Shown here piece by piece: positions 33,621-42,655 of a stretch of 64,000 nt of DNA. Location of the stretch: assembly GCF_001514115.1 (NCBI RefSeq), contig NZ_KQ948452.1, forward strand, positions 763,205-827,204, given 5' to 3'. The DNA is from Streptomyces olivochromogenes (GTDB lineage: Bacteria; Actinomycetota; Actinomycetes; Streptomycetales; Streptomycetaceae). The notes under the pieces are model-generated. The model worked only from the letters and a program-made list of their open reading frames with translations. It had not been told where the DNA came from and made no database searches. A program made the position numbers and the translations under genes. Each line of letters begins with the position of its first letter. Position 1 is the stretch's first letter.

Positions 33621-34610
33621 GTGCTCATCGACACCTATGGCCGAGTGGCCACCGACCTGCGCGTCTCACTGACGGACAGGTGCAATCTCCGGTGTACGTA
33701 CTGCATGCCCGAAGAGGGCCTGCAATGGCTGGCCAAGCCCGACCTGCTCTCGGACGACGAGATCGTCCGTCTCATCGGGATAGCGGTCACCCGCCTCGGC
33801 ATCACCGAGGTCCGCTTCACCGGCGGCGAACCCCTGCTGCGCCCCGGCATCGTGGGCATCGTGGAGCGGGTCGCCGCGCTCGAACCCCGCCCCCAGATGT
33901 CCCTGACGACCAACGGCATCGGCCTCAAGCGCACCGCCACCGCCCTGAAGGCCGCGGGTCTGGACCGGGTGAACGTCTCGCTGGACACCCTGCGCCCCGA
34001 CGTCTTCAAGGCCCTCACCCGCCGTGACCGCCACCAGGACGTCATCGCGGGCCTCGAAGCCGCCCGCGACGCCGGCCTGACCCCCGTCAAGGTCAACTGC
34101 GTGCTGATGCCGGGCCTCAATGACGACGAGGCCCCCGACCTCCTGGCCTGGGCGGTGGAGCACGACTACGAGCTGCGCTTCATCGAGCAGATGCCCCTGG
34201 ACGCCCAGCACGGCTGGAAGCGCGAGGGCATGGTCACCGCGGGCGACATCCTCGCCTCGCTGCGGACGCGCTTCGCGCTCACCGAGGAGGGCGTCGACGA
34301 GCGGGGTTCCGCCCCGGCCGAGCGCTGGCTCGTGGACGGCGGCCCGCACCGCGTCGGCGTGATCGCCTCGGTCACCCGCCCGTTCTGCGCGGCCTGCGAC
34401 CGTACGCGCCTCACGGCCGACGGCCAGATCCGTAACTGCCTGTTCGCCACCGAGGAGACCGACCTGCGCAACGCCCTCCGCTCGGACGCCCCCGACGAGG
34501 AGATCGCCCGCATCTGGCGCCTCGCGATGTGGGGCAAGAAGGCGGGCTCGGGCCTGGACGACCCCTCGTTCCTCCAGCCGGCCAGACCGATGTCGTCGAT
34601 CGGCGGCTAG
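33621..34610 (+). CDS. moaA: GTP 3',8-cyclase (molybdenum cofactor biosynthesis)
   Basis: A 329-residue radical-SAM enzyme that turns GTP into the cyclic pyranopterin precursor. CNLRCTYC (Cys21, 25, 28) binds the first 4Fe-4S cluster. The second cluster motif is FCAACDRTRLTADGQIRNCLF. The protein ends in the conserved SSIGG tail, with the Gly-Gly needed for MoaA activity. GTG 33621 is preceded by GGGAGGGGG. The gene stands alone, without other moa genes in the window, as is common in Streptomyces where they are dispersed. Confidence 0.95.
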   Translation: MLIDTYGRVATDLRVSLTDRCNLRCTYCMPEEGLQWLAKPDLLSDDEIVRLIGIAVTRLGITEVRFTGGEPLLRPGIVGIVERVAALEPRPQMSLTTNGIGLKRTATALKAAGLDRVNVSLDTLRPDVFKALTRRDRHQDVIAGLEAARDAGLTPVKVNCVLMPGLNDDEAPDLLAWAVEHDYELRFIEQMPLDAQHGWKREGMVTAGDILASLRTRFALTEEGVDERGSAPAERWLVDGGPHRVGVIASVTRPFCAACDRTRLTADGQIRNCLFATEETDLRNALRSDAPDEEIARIWRLAMWGKKAGSGLDDPSFLQPARPMSSIGG

Positions 34611-34628
34611 TGACCCCGTCGAGGCAGG

Positions 34629-34715
34629 GCGCCCCCTCGGGGGGGGCGCGGGGCTGTGACACATGCGGCTCCGCCGTGTGGGCGCGACAAGCCACAGCCG
34701 ACCCGCACTTCCAGC
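34629..34715. repeat. Streptomyces interspersed repeat between convergent genes
   Basis: It opens with a GCGCCCC (34629-34635)/GGGGCGC (34643-34649) hairpin and continues GGGCGCGGGGCTG, then a CACATGCGGC-TCC-GCCGTGTG stem, then GGGCGCGAC. It shares the GGGCGCGGGG and GCGCGAC blocks with the elements at 8978 and 57322. It lies between the convergent ends of moaA and the small gene at 34721. Confidence 0.55.
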
Positions 34716-34720
34716 ACCGC

Positions 34721-34963
34721 TCAGCCCTCCGGCTCCTCCCAGTCCTCCAGCCGCACCACGTCCTTCAAGAAGCCCCGCACGCCGAGGAACGTGGACAGGT
34801 GCTCGCGATGCTCCTCGCAGGCGAGCCACGTCTTGCGCCGCTCGGGCGTGTGCAGCTTCGGGTTGTTCCAGGCGAGGACCCACACGGCATCGGTGCGGCA
34901 GCCCTTGGCGGAGCACTGCGGGGTGCTGGGGGCCGGGGACATGTCGGGGAGCGGGAAAGTCAC
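34721..34963 (-). CDS. Small conserved hypothetical protein
   Basis: An 80-residue protein with CSAKGC near residue 17, a Trp-rich strand AVWVLAWNNPKLHTPERRKTWLACEEH, and an acidic C-terminus (RLEDWEEPEG). Cys and His spacing (C-x4-C ... C-x2-H) could form a zinc site. No function is known to me. GTG 34963 is exactly 6 nt after TAGGGT (34970-34975 on the minus strand), giving a leaderless start; GAGG between them is a weak alternative ribosome binding site. Confidence 0.7.
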   Translation of the reverse strand: MTFPLPDMSPAPSTPQCSAKGCRTDAVWVLAWNNPKLHTPERRKTWLACEEHREHLSTFLGVRGFLKDVVRLEDWEEPEG

Positions 34964-34969
34964 GCCTCA

Positions 34970-34975
34970 ACCCTA
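34970..34975 (-). promoter_or_regulatory. -10 element TAGGGT for a leaderless message
   Basis: Reading on the minus strand, TAGGGT is followed by 6 nt and then GTG 34963. It matches the Streptomyces -10 pattern TANNNT. Confidence 0.5.
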
Positions 34976-35174
34976 AACGGTCCCGAAAAGGCGACGCCGA
35001 GCAGCCACGGGGGGAGCTGCCCGGCGTCGGTCTGTCGCTCCGACGGGGGATGCGGAGCGCGTACGAAGTATGTCACGGCTAGCCCGCTGCCCGGCACCGG
35101 AACAACATGATTGATCTGAGCTTTTCTTGAGCTTGGTGAGCGATCGGATTCCGTTTTCGGCGGATCCCCCGTGG

Positions 35175-35582
35175 TCAGGTGAGGGTCGAGTCGGGCTCGG
35201 CCCGCTCGTGCGGGCCGCCTCCCGGACGCACCCCGGGGTCGGTCACGACGTCCTCCGGGACGGATTCCGCGGAGGTGTCCGGGCGCGGCGGCGCGATCAT
35301 CGGAGGGCCGGGCAGGGTGACGAAAGTCGACGGCAGCGACGGCGCGTTCTCCCGTCCGGCGTTGGCGATCACCACGGAGATGTAGGGGAGGAGTATGCCG
35401 AGCACCAGTGCCACGATCGCGACGTGCCGCTCCACGTTCCAGAGGGTCGCGGCGAGGATCACGGCGACCGTACGGACGGACATCGAGATGACATAGCGGC
35501 GCTGCCTGCCGCGGACGTCCTCGTCGAGCCCCTGCCTGGCCCCGGTGATCCGGAAGACCTGGCCTTTGCTCTGCTTCCGCAT
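35175..35582 (-). CDS. DUF3099 membrane protein
   Basis: A 135-residue protein. It has a basic N-terminus (MRKQSKGQVFRITGARQGLDEDVRGRQRR), two transmembrane helices (YVISMSVRTVAVILAATLW and VAIVALVLGILLPYISVVIANA) and a long Pro-rich tail. The layout matches the actinobacterial DUF3099 family of unknown role. ATG 35582 follows GGTGGTGGA; GTG 35585 is equally possible. It is transcribed away from the GlsB-like gene across a dyad-rich region. Confidence 0.78.
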   Translation of the reverse strand: MRKQSKGQVFRITGARQGLDEDVRGRQRRYVISMSVRTVAVILAATLWNVERHVAIVALVLGILLPYISVVIANAGRENAPSLPSTFVTLPGPPMIAPPRPDTSAESVPEDVVTDPGVRPGGGPHERAEPDSTLT

Positions 35583-35728
35583 CACGTTCCACCACCTGCT
35601 CTGTGTCGGACTCTCCCCGGCCCGTACCCGGTCCGAACCCGGTCTGGAAGCAGGCCCGAACACGTCCCACGTTACGCCGCGACTCCGTCGCCTTCGAGAC
35701 CGGGGCGGGTCCGGCCTGGGTGGACATG

Positions 35729-35776
35729 ATGCGCCGTACCGCGTACGGCCGCGCCCGACATGCGCCGTATGGCGCA
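35729..35776. promoter_or_regulatory. Direct repeats and dyads upstream of the GlsB-like gene
   Basis: ATGCGCCGTA occurs at 35729-35738 and 35760-35769, 31 bp apart (about three helical turns). The first overlaps a perfect dyad GCCGTAC-CGC-GTACGGC (35733-35749); the second overlaps TGCGCC-GTAT-GGCGCA (35761-35776). This looks like a regulator site in the divergent region between the DUF3099 and GlsB-like genes. Confidence 0.45.
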
Positions 35777-35827
35777 CACGCCGAGACTGGGCGTAATGCT
35801 CACGTAGAGCCGTACTAGGAGGCAGAC

Positions 35828-36103
35828 ATGGGCTGGTTGTGGGCGATCATCGTGGGCTTCGTGCTGGGCCTGCTGGCCAAGGCGATCCTTCCGGGCAAGC
35901 AGCACAGCCCACTCTGGCTGACCACCATCTTCGGCATCCTCGGAGCCATCGTCGGCAACGCGATCGCCCGGGCGGTCGGCGTCGCCGAGACCCGAGGCAT
36001 CGACTGGAGCCGCCACGCCTTCCAGCTCGTGGCCGCGATCATCATCGTCTTCCTCGGCGACATGGCGTACATGGCGCTGCGGGGCAACAAGCAAAGAGCC
36101 TGA
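35828..36103 (+). CDS. GlsB/YeaQ/YmgE family membrane protein
   Basis: A 91-residue protein with three transmembrane segments and the family start MGWLWAIIVGFVLGLLAKAILPGK. These stress-linked small membrane proteins are often labelled transglycosylase-associated. A clear AGGAGG lies upstream of ATG 35828. It converges with tyrS, separated by a strong hairpin. Control may involve the dyads at 35729-35776. Confidence 0.85.
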   Translation: MGWLWAIIVGFVLGLLAKAILPGKQHSPLWLTTIFGILGAIVGNAIARAVGVAETRGIDWSRHAFQLVAAIIIVFLGDMAYMALRGNKQRA

Positions 36104-36140
36104 CGAGCAAGCGCGAAGCCCGATGATCGCGTACGCCGAA

Positions 36141-36170
36141 GGGGCGGTCTCCCGCACGGGAAACCGCCCC
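36141..36170. terminator. Bidirectional terminator between the GlsB-like gene and tyrS
   Basis: GGGGCGGT (36141-36148) pairs with ACCGCCCC (36163-36170), and TCCCG/CGGGA forms an inner stem after a one-base mismatch. It serves convergent genes on either side. Confidence 0.7.
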
Positions 36171-36201
36171 CTCGTCGTGTCCGGGCCTCAGCGACTCGTG
36201 T

Positions 36202-37470
36202 CTAGGCCTCTGTGACCTCCACCGCCGCCAGGTTCTTCTTGCCGCGGCGCAGCACCAGCCAGCGCCCGTGCAGCAGGTCCTCCTTGGCGGGGACCGCGTC
36301 CTCGGCGGTGACCTTGACGTTGTTCACGTAGGCACCGCCCTCCTTGACCGTGCGGCGCGCGGCGGACTTGCTGGCCACCAGGCCGACCTCCGCGAAGAGG
36401 TCCACCACCGGGCCGAGCTCGGCGACCTGGATGTGCGGCACCTCGGAGAGTGCCGCGGCCAGCGTCCGTCCGTCGAGCCCGGTCAGCTCGCCCTGGCCGA
36501 AGAGAGCCTTGGACGCGGCGATCACCGCGGCCGTCTGGTCGGCGCCGTGCACCAGCGTCGTCAGCTCCTCGGCCAGCGCGCGCTGGGCGGCGCGGGCCTG
36601 GGGGCGCTCCTCGGTCTGCTGCTCCAGCTCTTCCAGTTCCTCGCGGGACTTGAAGGACAGGATCCGCAGGTACGTCGAGACGTCCCGGTCGTCCACGTTC
36701 AGCCAGAACTGGTAGAACGCGTACGGCGTCGTCATCTCGGGGTCGAGCCAGATGGCGCCGCCCTCGGTCTTGCCGAACTTGGTGCCGTCCGCCTTGGTCA
36801 TCAGCGGTGTCGCCAGCGCGTGCACGCCTGCGTGCGGCTCCAGGCGGTGGATCAGGTCCAGGCCCGCGGTGAGGTTGCCCCACTGGTCGCTGCCGCCCTG
36901 CTGCAACGTACAGCCGTGACGTCGGTACAGCTCCAGGAAGTCCATGCCCTGCAACAGCTGGTAGCTGAACTCCGTGTAGCTGATGCCTTCCTCGGACTCC
37001 AGGCGCCGGGCCACGGAGTCCTTGGTCAGCATCTTGTTGACGCGGAAGTGCTTGCCGATGTCCCGCAGGAACTCGATGGCCGACAGGCCGGCCGTCCAGT
37101 CCAGGTTGTTCACCATGACCGCGGCGTTCTCGCCCTCGAAGGACAGGAACGGCTCGATCTGCGAGCGCAGGCGCGTCACCCAGTTCGCGACCGTCTCCGG
37201 GTCGTTCAGCGTGCGCTCGGCGGTCGGGCGCGGGTCGCCGATCTGGCCCGTCGCGCCGCCGACCAGGGCCAGCGGGCGCAGGCCCGCCTGCTGGAGACGA
37301 CGCATGGTGAGGACCTGCACCAGGTGCCCCACATGCAGGCTGGCCGCGGTCGGGTCGAAGCCGCAATAGAACGTGACGGGACCGTCCGCGAGCGCCTTGC
37401 GCAAAGCATCTTCGTCGGTGGACAGGGCGAACAGCCCCCGCCACTTCAGCTCGTCGACGATGTCCGTCAC
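36202..37470 (-). CDS. tyrS: Tyrosyl-tRNA synthetase
   Basis: A 422-residue class I synthetase. The HIGH-type motif is LHVGH with His46-His49, the KMSKS-type motif is KFGKT (231-235), and Tyr-binding residues lie in [18 protein letters not shown]-terminal S4 RNA-binding domain (about 355-420) ends [39 protein letters not shown] 37470 has AAGGAG upstream. No T-box leader is seen, as expected outside Firmicutes. Co-directional with pmbA, which ends 45 nt upstream. Confidence 0.97.
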   Translation of the reverse strand: MTDIVDELKWRGLFALSTDEDALRKALADGPVTFYCGFDPTAASLHVGHLVQVLTMRRLQQAGLRPLALVGGATGQIGDPRPTAERTLNDPETVANWVTRLRSQIEPFLSFEGENAAVMVNNLDWTAGLSAIEFLRDIGKHFRVNKMLTKDSVARRLESEEGISYTEFSYQLLQGMDFLELYRRHGCTLQQGGSDQWGNLTAGLDLIHRLEPHAGVHALATPLMTKADGTKFGKTEGGAIWLDPEMTTPYAFYQFWLNVDDRDVSTYLRILSFKSREELEELEQQTEERPQARAAQRALAEELTTLVHGADQTAAVIAASKALFGQGELTGLDGRTLAAALSEVPHIQVAELGPVVDLFAEVGLVASKSAARRTVKEGGAYVNNVKVTAEDAVPAKEDLLHGRWLVLRRGKKNLAAVEVTEA

Positions 37471-37514
37471 GGTTCTCGTATCTCCTTGGGTGGTCTCGTG
37501 AATCAGGTACGAGG

Positions 37515-38909
37515 TTATACGCCCTGGCTGACAGAGCTCATATTGAAGTCGGGCACCCTCAGCGCGGGCATCGCAGCCCTAGTGAACCAGTCGCTCCACT
37601 CACGGGGCAGCGTCTTTTCCGTGCGCCCCGCCTCCGTGGCCCGCGACAGCAGGTCCACCGGGGACTCGTTGAACCGGAAGTTGTTCACCTCGCCGACGAC
37701 CTGGCCGTTCTCGACGAGGTAGACGCCGTCCCGGGTCAGCCCCGTGAGCAGCAGCGTCGCCGGGTCGACCTCGCGGATGTACCAGAGGCAGGTCAGCAGC
37801 AGACCGCGCTCGGTGGCGGCGACCATCTCCTCCAGGGAGCGGTCCTCGCCGCCGTCCAGGATCAGGTTGCCGATGATCGGGGCGACGGGCAGCCCGGTGA
37901 GGCCCGCGCTGTGCCGGGTGGTGGACAGACGGGTCAGTGTGCCCTCGCGCACCCAGTCCGTCGCCGACAGCGGCAGCCCGTTGTCGAACACGGAGGCGTC
38001 GTCGCCCGAGGAGTGCGTGAGCACGAAGGGCGCGGACTCGAGCCCCGGCTCGTTCGGGTCGCTGCGCAGGGTCAGCGGCAGCTCAGTGAGCTTCTCGCCG
38101 ACGCGGGTGCCGCCACCGGGCTTGCTGAAGACAGTCCGGCCCTCGGCCGCGTCCCGGGCCGCCGCCGACCACATCTGGTAGATCAGCAGGTCCGCGACGG
38201 CGGTCGGCGGCAGCAGCGTCTCGTAACGGCCGGCGGGCAGGTCGACGCGCCGCTCGGCCCATCCGAGCCGGGTCGCGAGCTCGGCGTCGAGGGCGGCCGG
38301 GTCGACGTCCTTGAAGTCCCGCGTGGACCGCCCCGCCCACGCCGAGCGTGTCCGGTCGGGCGACTTGGCGTTGAGTTCCAGCGTCCCGTTCGGCTGGTCG
38401 TGGCGCAGACGCAGCCCCGTCGACGTACCGAGATAGCTGGAGACGAGCTCGTGGTTGGCGAAGCCGTACAGCTCGCGCCCGCCCGCACGCGCGCGGGCGA
38501 AGGACTCGCCGAGCGCCGGGGCGAAGTCGGCGAAGACGGCGGAGGAGGTCTCGGCGGGCGCGTCGGTGAAGTCGGGGGACTCCGGCACGCCGGTGACCAG
38601 CGGCTGGGCGTCCTCGGCGGGCGCCGCGCCGCGTGCCGCCGCCTCCGCGGCCCGCACCAGGGGCTCCAGCTCGTCCGCGGTCACGGCCGCGCGCGAGACG
38701 ACCCCGGAGGCCGTGCCCTCACGGCCGTCGACGGTCGCGATGACGGTCAGGGTGCGCCCGCGCGTGACCCCGTTCGTGGTCAGCGCGTTGCCGGCCCAGC
38801 GCAGGTTGGCGGTCGAGTGCTCGTCGGCGATCACGACGCAGCCGTCGGCGCGGGAGAGTTCGAGGGCGCGCTCGACGACCTCGTGCGGCTTGTTCGTACG
38901 GGCGCTCAT
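37515..38909 (-). CDS. pmbA: TldE/PmbA, partner of the TldD metallopeptidase
   Basis: A 464-residue member of the PmbA half of the TldD/TldE peptidase. It lacks the HExxxH zinc motif of TldD and should act as the non-catalytic partner that builds the substrate channel. Typical segments: [32 protein letters not shown] and GYVVENGQ-type ends ([23 protein letters not shown]). TldD/E degrade unfolded or modified peptides and process some ribosomally made peptides. ATG 38909 overlaps the tldD stop by 4 nt. Confidence 0.9.
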   Translation of the reverse strand: MSARTNKPHEVVERALELSRADGCVVIADEHSTANLRWAGNALTTNGVTRGRTLTVIATVDGREGTASGVVSRAAVTADELEPLVRAAEAAARGAAPAEDAQPLVTGVPESPDFTDAPAETSSAVFADFAPALGESFARARAGGRELYGFANHELVSSYLGTSTGLRLRHDQPNGTLELNAKSPDRTRSAWAGRSTRDFKDVDPAALDAELATRLGWAERRVDLPAGRYETLLPPTAVADLLIYQMWSAAARDAAEGRTVFSKPGGGTRVGEKLTELPLTLRSDPNEPGLESAPFVLTHSSGDDASVFDNGLPLSATDWVREGTLTRLSTTRHSAGLTGLPVAPIIGNLILDGGEDRSLEEMVAATERGLLLTCLWYIREVDPATLLLTGLTRDGVYLVENGQVVGEVNNFRFNESPVDLLSRATEAGRTEKTLPREWSDWFTRAAMPALRVPDFNMSSVSQGV

Positions 38910-40429
38910 CGACCGGCCTCCTGAGTCGTGTTGAGGATATTGACCCCCTGGAAGAGAGCCGACGGGCAGCCGTGCGAGACCGCCGCGACCTGACCCGGCT
39001 GGGCCTTGCCGCAGTTGAAGGCACCGCCCAGGACGTACGTCGCCGGACCACCCACCGCGGCCATCGAACCCCAGAAGTCGGTGGTCGTGGCCTGGTACGC
39101 GACATCCCGCAGCTGCCCGGTGATCCGGCCGTTCTCGATCTTGAAGAACCGCTGGCCGGTGAACTGGAAGTTGTACCTCTGCATGTCGATGGACCAGGAC
39201 CGGTCACCGACGACGTAGATGCCGCGGTCCACGCCCCCGATCAGGTCCTCGGTCGAGTGCCCCGCGGGGTCCGGCTGGAGCGAGACGTTGGCCATGCGCT
39301 GTACGGGCACGTGCCCGGGGGAGTCGGCGTAGGCGCACCCGTTGGACCGGTCGAAGCCGGTCAGCTTCGCGATCCGCCGGTCGAGCTGGTAGCCGACGAG
39401 GGTGCCGTCCTTCACGAGGTCCCAGGACTGTCCCTCGACGCCCTCGTCGTCGTACCCGATGGTCGCGAGGCCGTGCTCGGCGGTGCGGTCACCGGTGACG
39501 TTCATCCGCTCGGAGCCGTACCTCAGCTTGCCGAGCTGGTCGAAGGTGGCGAAGGAGGTGCCGGCGTACGCGGCCTCGTAGCCCAGCGCGCGGTCCAGCT
39601 CGGTGGCGTGGCCGATGGACTCGTGGATCGTCAGCCACAGGTTGGAGGGGTCGACGACGAGGTCGTACAGCCCCGCCTCGACGCTGGGGGCCCGCATCTT
39701 CTCGGCGAGCAGTTCCGGGATCCGCGCGAGCTCGGACTCCCAGTCCCAGCCGGTGCCCGTCAGGTACTCCCAGCCGCGTCCGACGGGCGGCGCGATGGTG
39801 CGCATGGAGTCGAACTCGCCGCTGGACTCGTCGACGGCGACGGCGGTGAGCTGCGGGTGCAGCCGCACACGCTGCTGGGTGGTCACGGTCCCGGCGGTGT
39901 CGGCGTAGAACTTGTTCTCGTGGACGGTCAGCAACGAGGCGTCGACGTGGTTGACGCCGTCGGCCGCGAGCAGCCGCGCGCTCCAGTCCGCGAGCAGCCC
40001 GGCCTTCTCCTCGTCCGGCACGGAGAAGGGGTCGATGTCGTACGACGAGATCCACGTCTTCTCGGCGTGCACCGGCTCGTCCGCCAGCTCCACGCGTTCG
40101 TCGGAACCCGCCGCCTTGATCACCTGGGCCGAGAGCTTCGCCATCGCCACGGCCTGCGACGCGACCTTCGCGGCCGCGTCCATCGTCAGATCCACACCCG
40201 ACGCGAACCCCCAGGTTCCGCCGTGCACCACCCGTACCGCGTACCCCAGGTCCGTGGTGTCCGACGATCCGGCGGGCTTGGCGTCCCGCAGCCGCCAGGA
40301 CGCGCTGCGCACCCGCTCGAACCGGAAGTCCGCGTGCTCGGCCCCCAGCGCCCGCGCCCGCGCGAGCGCGGCGTCGGCCAGGGCCCGCAGCGGCAGTGCC
40401 GTGAAGGCTTCGTCGATGGAATGAGGCAC
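38906..40429 (-). CDS. tldD: TldD zinc metallopeptidase
   Basis: A 507-residue TldD-type peptidase. The zinc motif is IHESIGHATELDRA (His-Glu-x-x-x-His), and a conserved Cys near SHGCPSALF probably supplies the third ligand, as in E. coli TldD. Other family segments: NVSLQPDPAGHSTEDLIGG and MQRYNFQFTGQRFFKIENGRITGQLRDVAY. GTG 40429 is preceded by GGGAGA. It forms a coupled pair with pmbA. No precursor peptide gene was recognised nearby, so a general proteolytic role is more likely than peptide maturation. Confidence 0.92.
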   Translation of the reverse strand: MPHSIDEAFTALPLRALADAALARARALGAEHADFRFERVRSASWRLRDAKPAGSSDTTDLGYAVRVVHGGTWGFASGVDLTMDAAAKVASQAVAMAKLSAQVIKAAGSDERVELADEPVHAEKTWISSYDIDPFSVPDEEKAGLLADWSARLLAADGVNHVDASLLTVHENKFYADTAGTVTTQQRVRLHPQLTAVAVDESSGEFDSMRTIAPPVGRGWEYLTGTGWDWESELARIPELLAEKMRAPSVEAGLYDLVVDPSNLWLTIHESIGHATELDRALGYEAAYAGTSFATFDQLGKLRYGSERMNVTGDRTAEHGLATIGYDDEGVEGQSWDLVKDGTLVGYQLDRRIAKLTGFDRSNGCAYADSPGHVPVQRMANVSLQPDPAGHSTEDLIGGVDRGIYVVGDRSWSIDMQRYNFQFTGQRFFKIENGRITGQLRDVAYQATTTDFWGSMAAVGGPATYVLGGAFNCGKAQPGQVAAVSHGCPSALFQGVNILNTTQEAGR

Positions 40430-40532
40430 GGAGGTCTCCCTGCTGTCGTGGCCTGTCGGGTCCGATCATGTCGCGCGGGCGGGCCCGGGGGCCACATCTT
40501 TGCCTCCGCGCATCGAGGCTTTCTGTAGGGAT

Positions 40533-40562
40533 CCGACAGTGAGTCCCCCGCGCCACTGTCGG
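40533..40562 (+). promoter_or_regulatory. Inverted repeat upstream of fabG
   Basis: CCGACAGTG (40533-40541) and CACTGTCGG (40554-40562) are perfect complements separated by 12 nt, about 95 nt before the fabG start. It may be an operator or a leader hairpin. Confidence 0.45.
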
Positions 40563-40657
40563 TGCCCGATTCTCCGGGAGGCGTAGGGGACCGATAGGTT
40601 TCCAGGGAAGGCGCCTGTCTTGCAGGGGTTTCAGACAGCTATCGAAAGGGTGAACCG

Positions 40658-41377
40658 TTGAGCCGCTCGGTTCTCGTCACCGGAGGCAACCGGGGCATCG
40701 GCCTCGCCATCGCCCGCGCTTTCGCCGATGCCGGCGACAAGGTCGCGATCACATACCGCTCGGGTGAGCCACCGGCCGCCCTCACCGCATTGGGCTGCCT
40801 CGCCGTCAAGTGCGACATCACCGACACCGAGCAGGTGGAGCAGGCCTACAAGGAGATCGAGGCCGAGCACGGCCCCGTCGAGATCCTGGTCGCCAACGCG
40901 GGCGTCACCAAGGACCAGCTTCTGATGCGGATGTCCGAGGAGGACTTCACCTCCGTCGTCGACACCAACCTCACCGGCGCCTTCCGGGTCGTCAAGCGTG
41001 CCAACCGTGGGATGCTCCGTGCCAAGAAGGGGCGGGTCGTCCTCGTCTCGTCGGTCGTGGGGCTGCTCGGCTCCGCGGGGCAGTCGAACTACGCCGCCTC
41101 CAAGGCCGCCCTGGTCGGCTTCGCGCGTTCGCTCGCCCGCGAACTCGGCTCGCGCAACATCACCTTCAACGTCGTCGCGCCCGGTTTCGTCGACACCGAC
41201 ATGACCAAGGCGCTCACCGACGAGCAGCGTGCGGGCATCGTCGCCCAGGTGCCGCTCGGCCGGTACGCGCAGCCCGAGGAGATCGCCGCGACGGTGCGGT
41301 TCCTCGCCTCGGACGACGCCTCGTACATCACTGGAGCCGTCATTCCGGTTGACGGCGGACTGGGAATGGGTCACTGA
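40658..41377 (+). CDS. fabG: 3-oxoacyl-ACP reductase
   Basis: A 239-residue classical SDR reducing 3-oxoacyl-ACP in fatty-acid synthesis: TGGNRGIG cofactor motif, NAGVTKDQL, Ser in VLVSSVVGLLG, YAASK catalytic pair, and the FabG C-terminal PVDGGLGM. The start is TTG 40658, with GAAAGGG 8 nt upstream; the nearby GTG runs straight into a stop. A TTG start may limit output. FabI follows after 5 nt, so the pair is one unit (the mycobacterial fabG1-inhA arrangement). Confidence 0.93.
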   Translation: MSRSVLVTGGNRGIGLAIARAFADAGDKVAITYRSGEPPAALTALGCLAVKCDITDTEQVEQAYKEIEAEHGPVEILVANAGVTKDQLLMRMSEEDFTSVVDTNLTGAFRVVKRANRGMLRAKKGRVVLVSSVVGLLGSAGQSNYAASKAALVGFARSLARELGSRNITFNVVAPGFVDTDMTKALTDEQRAGIVAQVPLGRYAQPEEIAATVRFLASDDASYITGAVIPVDGGLGMGH

Positions 41378-41382
41378 TCACC

Positions 41383-42150
41383 ATGAGTGGAATCCTCGAG
41401 GGCAAGCGCGTCCTGATCACCGGTGTGCTGATGGAGTCCTCCATCGCCTTCCACACCGCCAAGCTGGCCCAGGAGCAGGGCGCGGAGATCATCCTGACCG
41501 CGTTCCCGCGGCCCACGCTGACCGAGCGCATCGCCAAGAAGCTCCCCAAGCCCACCAAGGTCATCGAGCTCGACGTGACCAACGACGAGCACCTGGCGCG
41601 TCTCGCCGACATCGTCGGCGAGGAGCTCGGCGGCCTCGACGGCGTCGTGCACTCCATCGGCTTCGCGCCGCAGGACGCCCTCGGCGGCAACTTCCTCAAC
41701 ACCCCCTTCGAGTCGGTCGCCACGGCCATGCACGTCTCGGCGTTCTCGCTGAAGTCGCTGACCATGGCCTGCCTGCCGCTGATGCAGAACGGCGGCTCGG
41801 TCGTCGGCCTCACCTTCGACGCGCAGTACGCGTGGCCGCAGTACGACTGGATGGGCCCGGCCAAGGCCGCCCTGGAGTCCGTCAACCGTTACCTCGCCCG
41901 CGACCTGGGCAAGCAGAACGTGCGTTCCAACCTGATCTCGGCGGGCCCGATCGGCTCCATGGCCGCCAAGTCCATCCCGGGCTTCGGCGAGCTCGCCTCC
42001 GTCTGGGACACCCGGGCGCCCCTCGAGTGGGACCTCAAGGACCCGGAGCCGGCCGGCCGCGGTGTCGTCGCCCTGCTGAGCGACTGGTTCCCGAAGACCA
42101 CCGGCGAGATCATCCACGTGGACGGCGGACTGCACGCCATCGGCGCCTGA
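41383..42150 (+). CDS. fabI: Enoyl-ACP reductase (InhA-like FabI)
   Basis: A 255-residue NADH-dependent enoyl-ACP reductase. The cofactor region is GILEGKRVLITGVLMESSIAFHTAKLAQEQGAEIILTAF and the catalytic pair is Tyr-x6-Lys in YDWMGPAK. VHSIGFAPQDALGG and VDGGLHAIG are typical. It completes the elongation cycle after FabG. Closest in form to mycobacterial InhA. It ends in a hairpin. Confidence 0.95.
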   Translation: MSGILEGKRVLITGVLMESSIAFHTAKLAQEQGAEIILTAFPRPTLTERIAKKLPKPTKVIELDVTNDEHLARLADIVGEELGGLDGVVHSIGFAPQDALGGNFLNTPFESVATAMHVSAFSLKSLTMACLPLMQNGGSVVGLTFDAQYAWPQYDWMGPAKAALESVNRYLARDLGKQNVRSNLISAGPIGSMAAKSIPGFGELASVWDTRAPLEWDLKDPEPAGRGVVALLSDWFPKTTGEIIHVDGGLHAIGA

Positions 42151-42166
42151 TTTCCCCCATGTGGCC

Positions 42167-42203
42167 GACGCCCCGATTCCCGCAGTGCGGGGAGCGGGGC
42201 GTC
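42167..42203 (+). terminator. Terminator of fabG-fabI
   Basis: GACGCCCCG (42167-42175) pairs with CGGGGCGTC (42195-42203); inside, CCCGCA-G-TGCGGG adds a second stem. It starts 16 nt after the fabI stop. Confidence 0.7.
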
Positions 42204-42301
42204 GCCCGTTCGGCCTAGTCGGCCGGGCGTCCCGGGCATCGCACCGCGCACGCTGGGACTACGCACCGCCCCGCAGCCGTACGGCCGAGGAGGTCCCCGT
42301 T

Positions 42302-42646
42302 GTGCGCCTGTCCCGCCGTTTTGCCCCGGTGTTCGCCGCTGTCGCCTTCATGATGGTCCTGCCGTACGACGCCGTACCCCACACGCGCGTAGTGCACGGA
42401 AAACTCCCCGTCCCCCAGCCTTTCGGCGCTGAGTGTCGCACCGCGGTCCAGGGTTCGCACGTGACCGCGTACTGCCACAACCCCTACCCGGAGACCGACC
42501 GGGTCGCCCTGCACATCGAGTGCGACCGCTGGTGGGACATCGACACCGACACCGACGTGGTCGACGCGGGTCCCGCGATGACGGTCCGGCTGGCCGGCCG
42601 GTGCTGGGAGGAGGTCCGGTCGGCGTGGGTCAGTCACCAGAGGTGA
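42302..42646 (+). CDS. Small secreted protein of unknown function
   Basis: A 114-residue protein with an N-terminal signal peptide (RLSRRFAPVFAAVAFMMVLPYDAVPHT) and a compact exported domain with four Cys (ECRTAVQG, AYCHNPY, IECDRWW, GRCWEEV), likely two disulphides. The family is unknown to me. GAGGAGG lies 7 nt before GTG 42302. It converges with the GntR gene, 9 nt away. Confidence 0.75.
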   Translation: MRLSRRFAPVFAAVAFMMVLPYDAVPHTRVVHGKLPVPQPFGAECRTAVQGSHVTAYCHNPYPETDRVALHIECDRWWDIDTDTDVVDAGPAMTVRLAGRCWEEVRSAWVSHQR

Positions 42647-42655
42647 CCGTGTTCG

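Noticed and set aside
38906..40429. TldD/E as maturation protease for a ribosomally made peptide.
   Set aside because: No small precursor peptide, modification enzyme or export gene lies nearby; the pair looks like a housekeeping copy.
40430..42150. A biosynthetic gene cluster around fabG-fabI.
   Set aside because: Only the housekeeping fabG-fabI pair is present, with no ketosynthase, ACP or tailoring enzymes.
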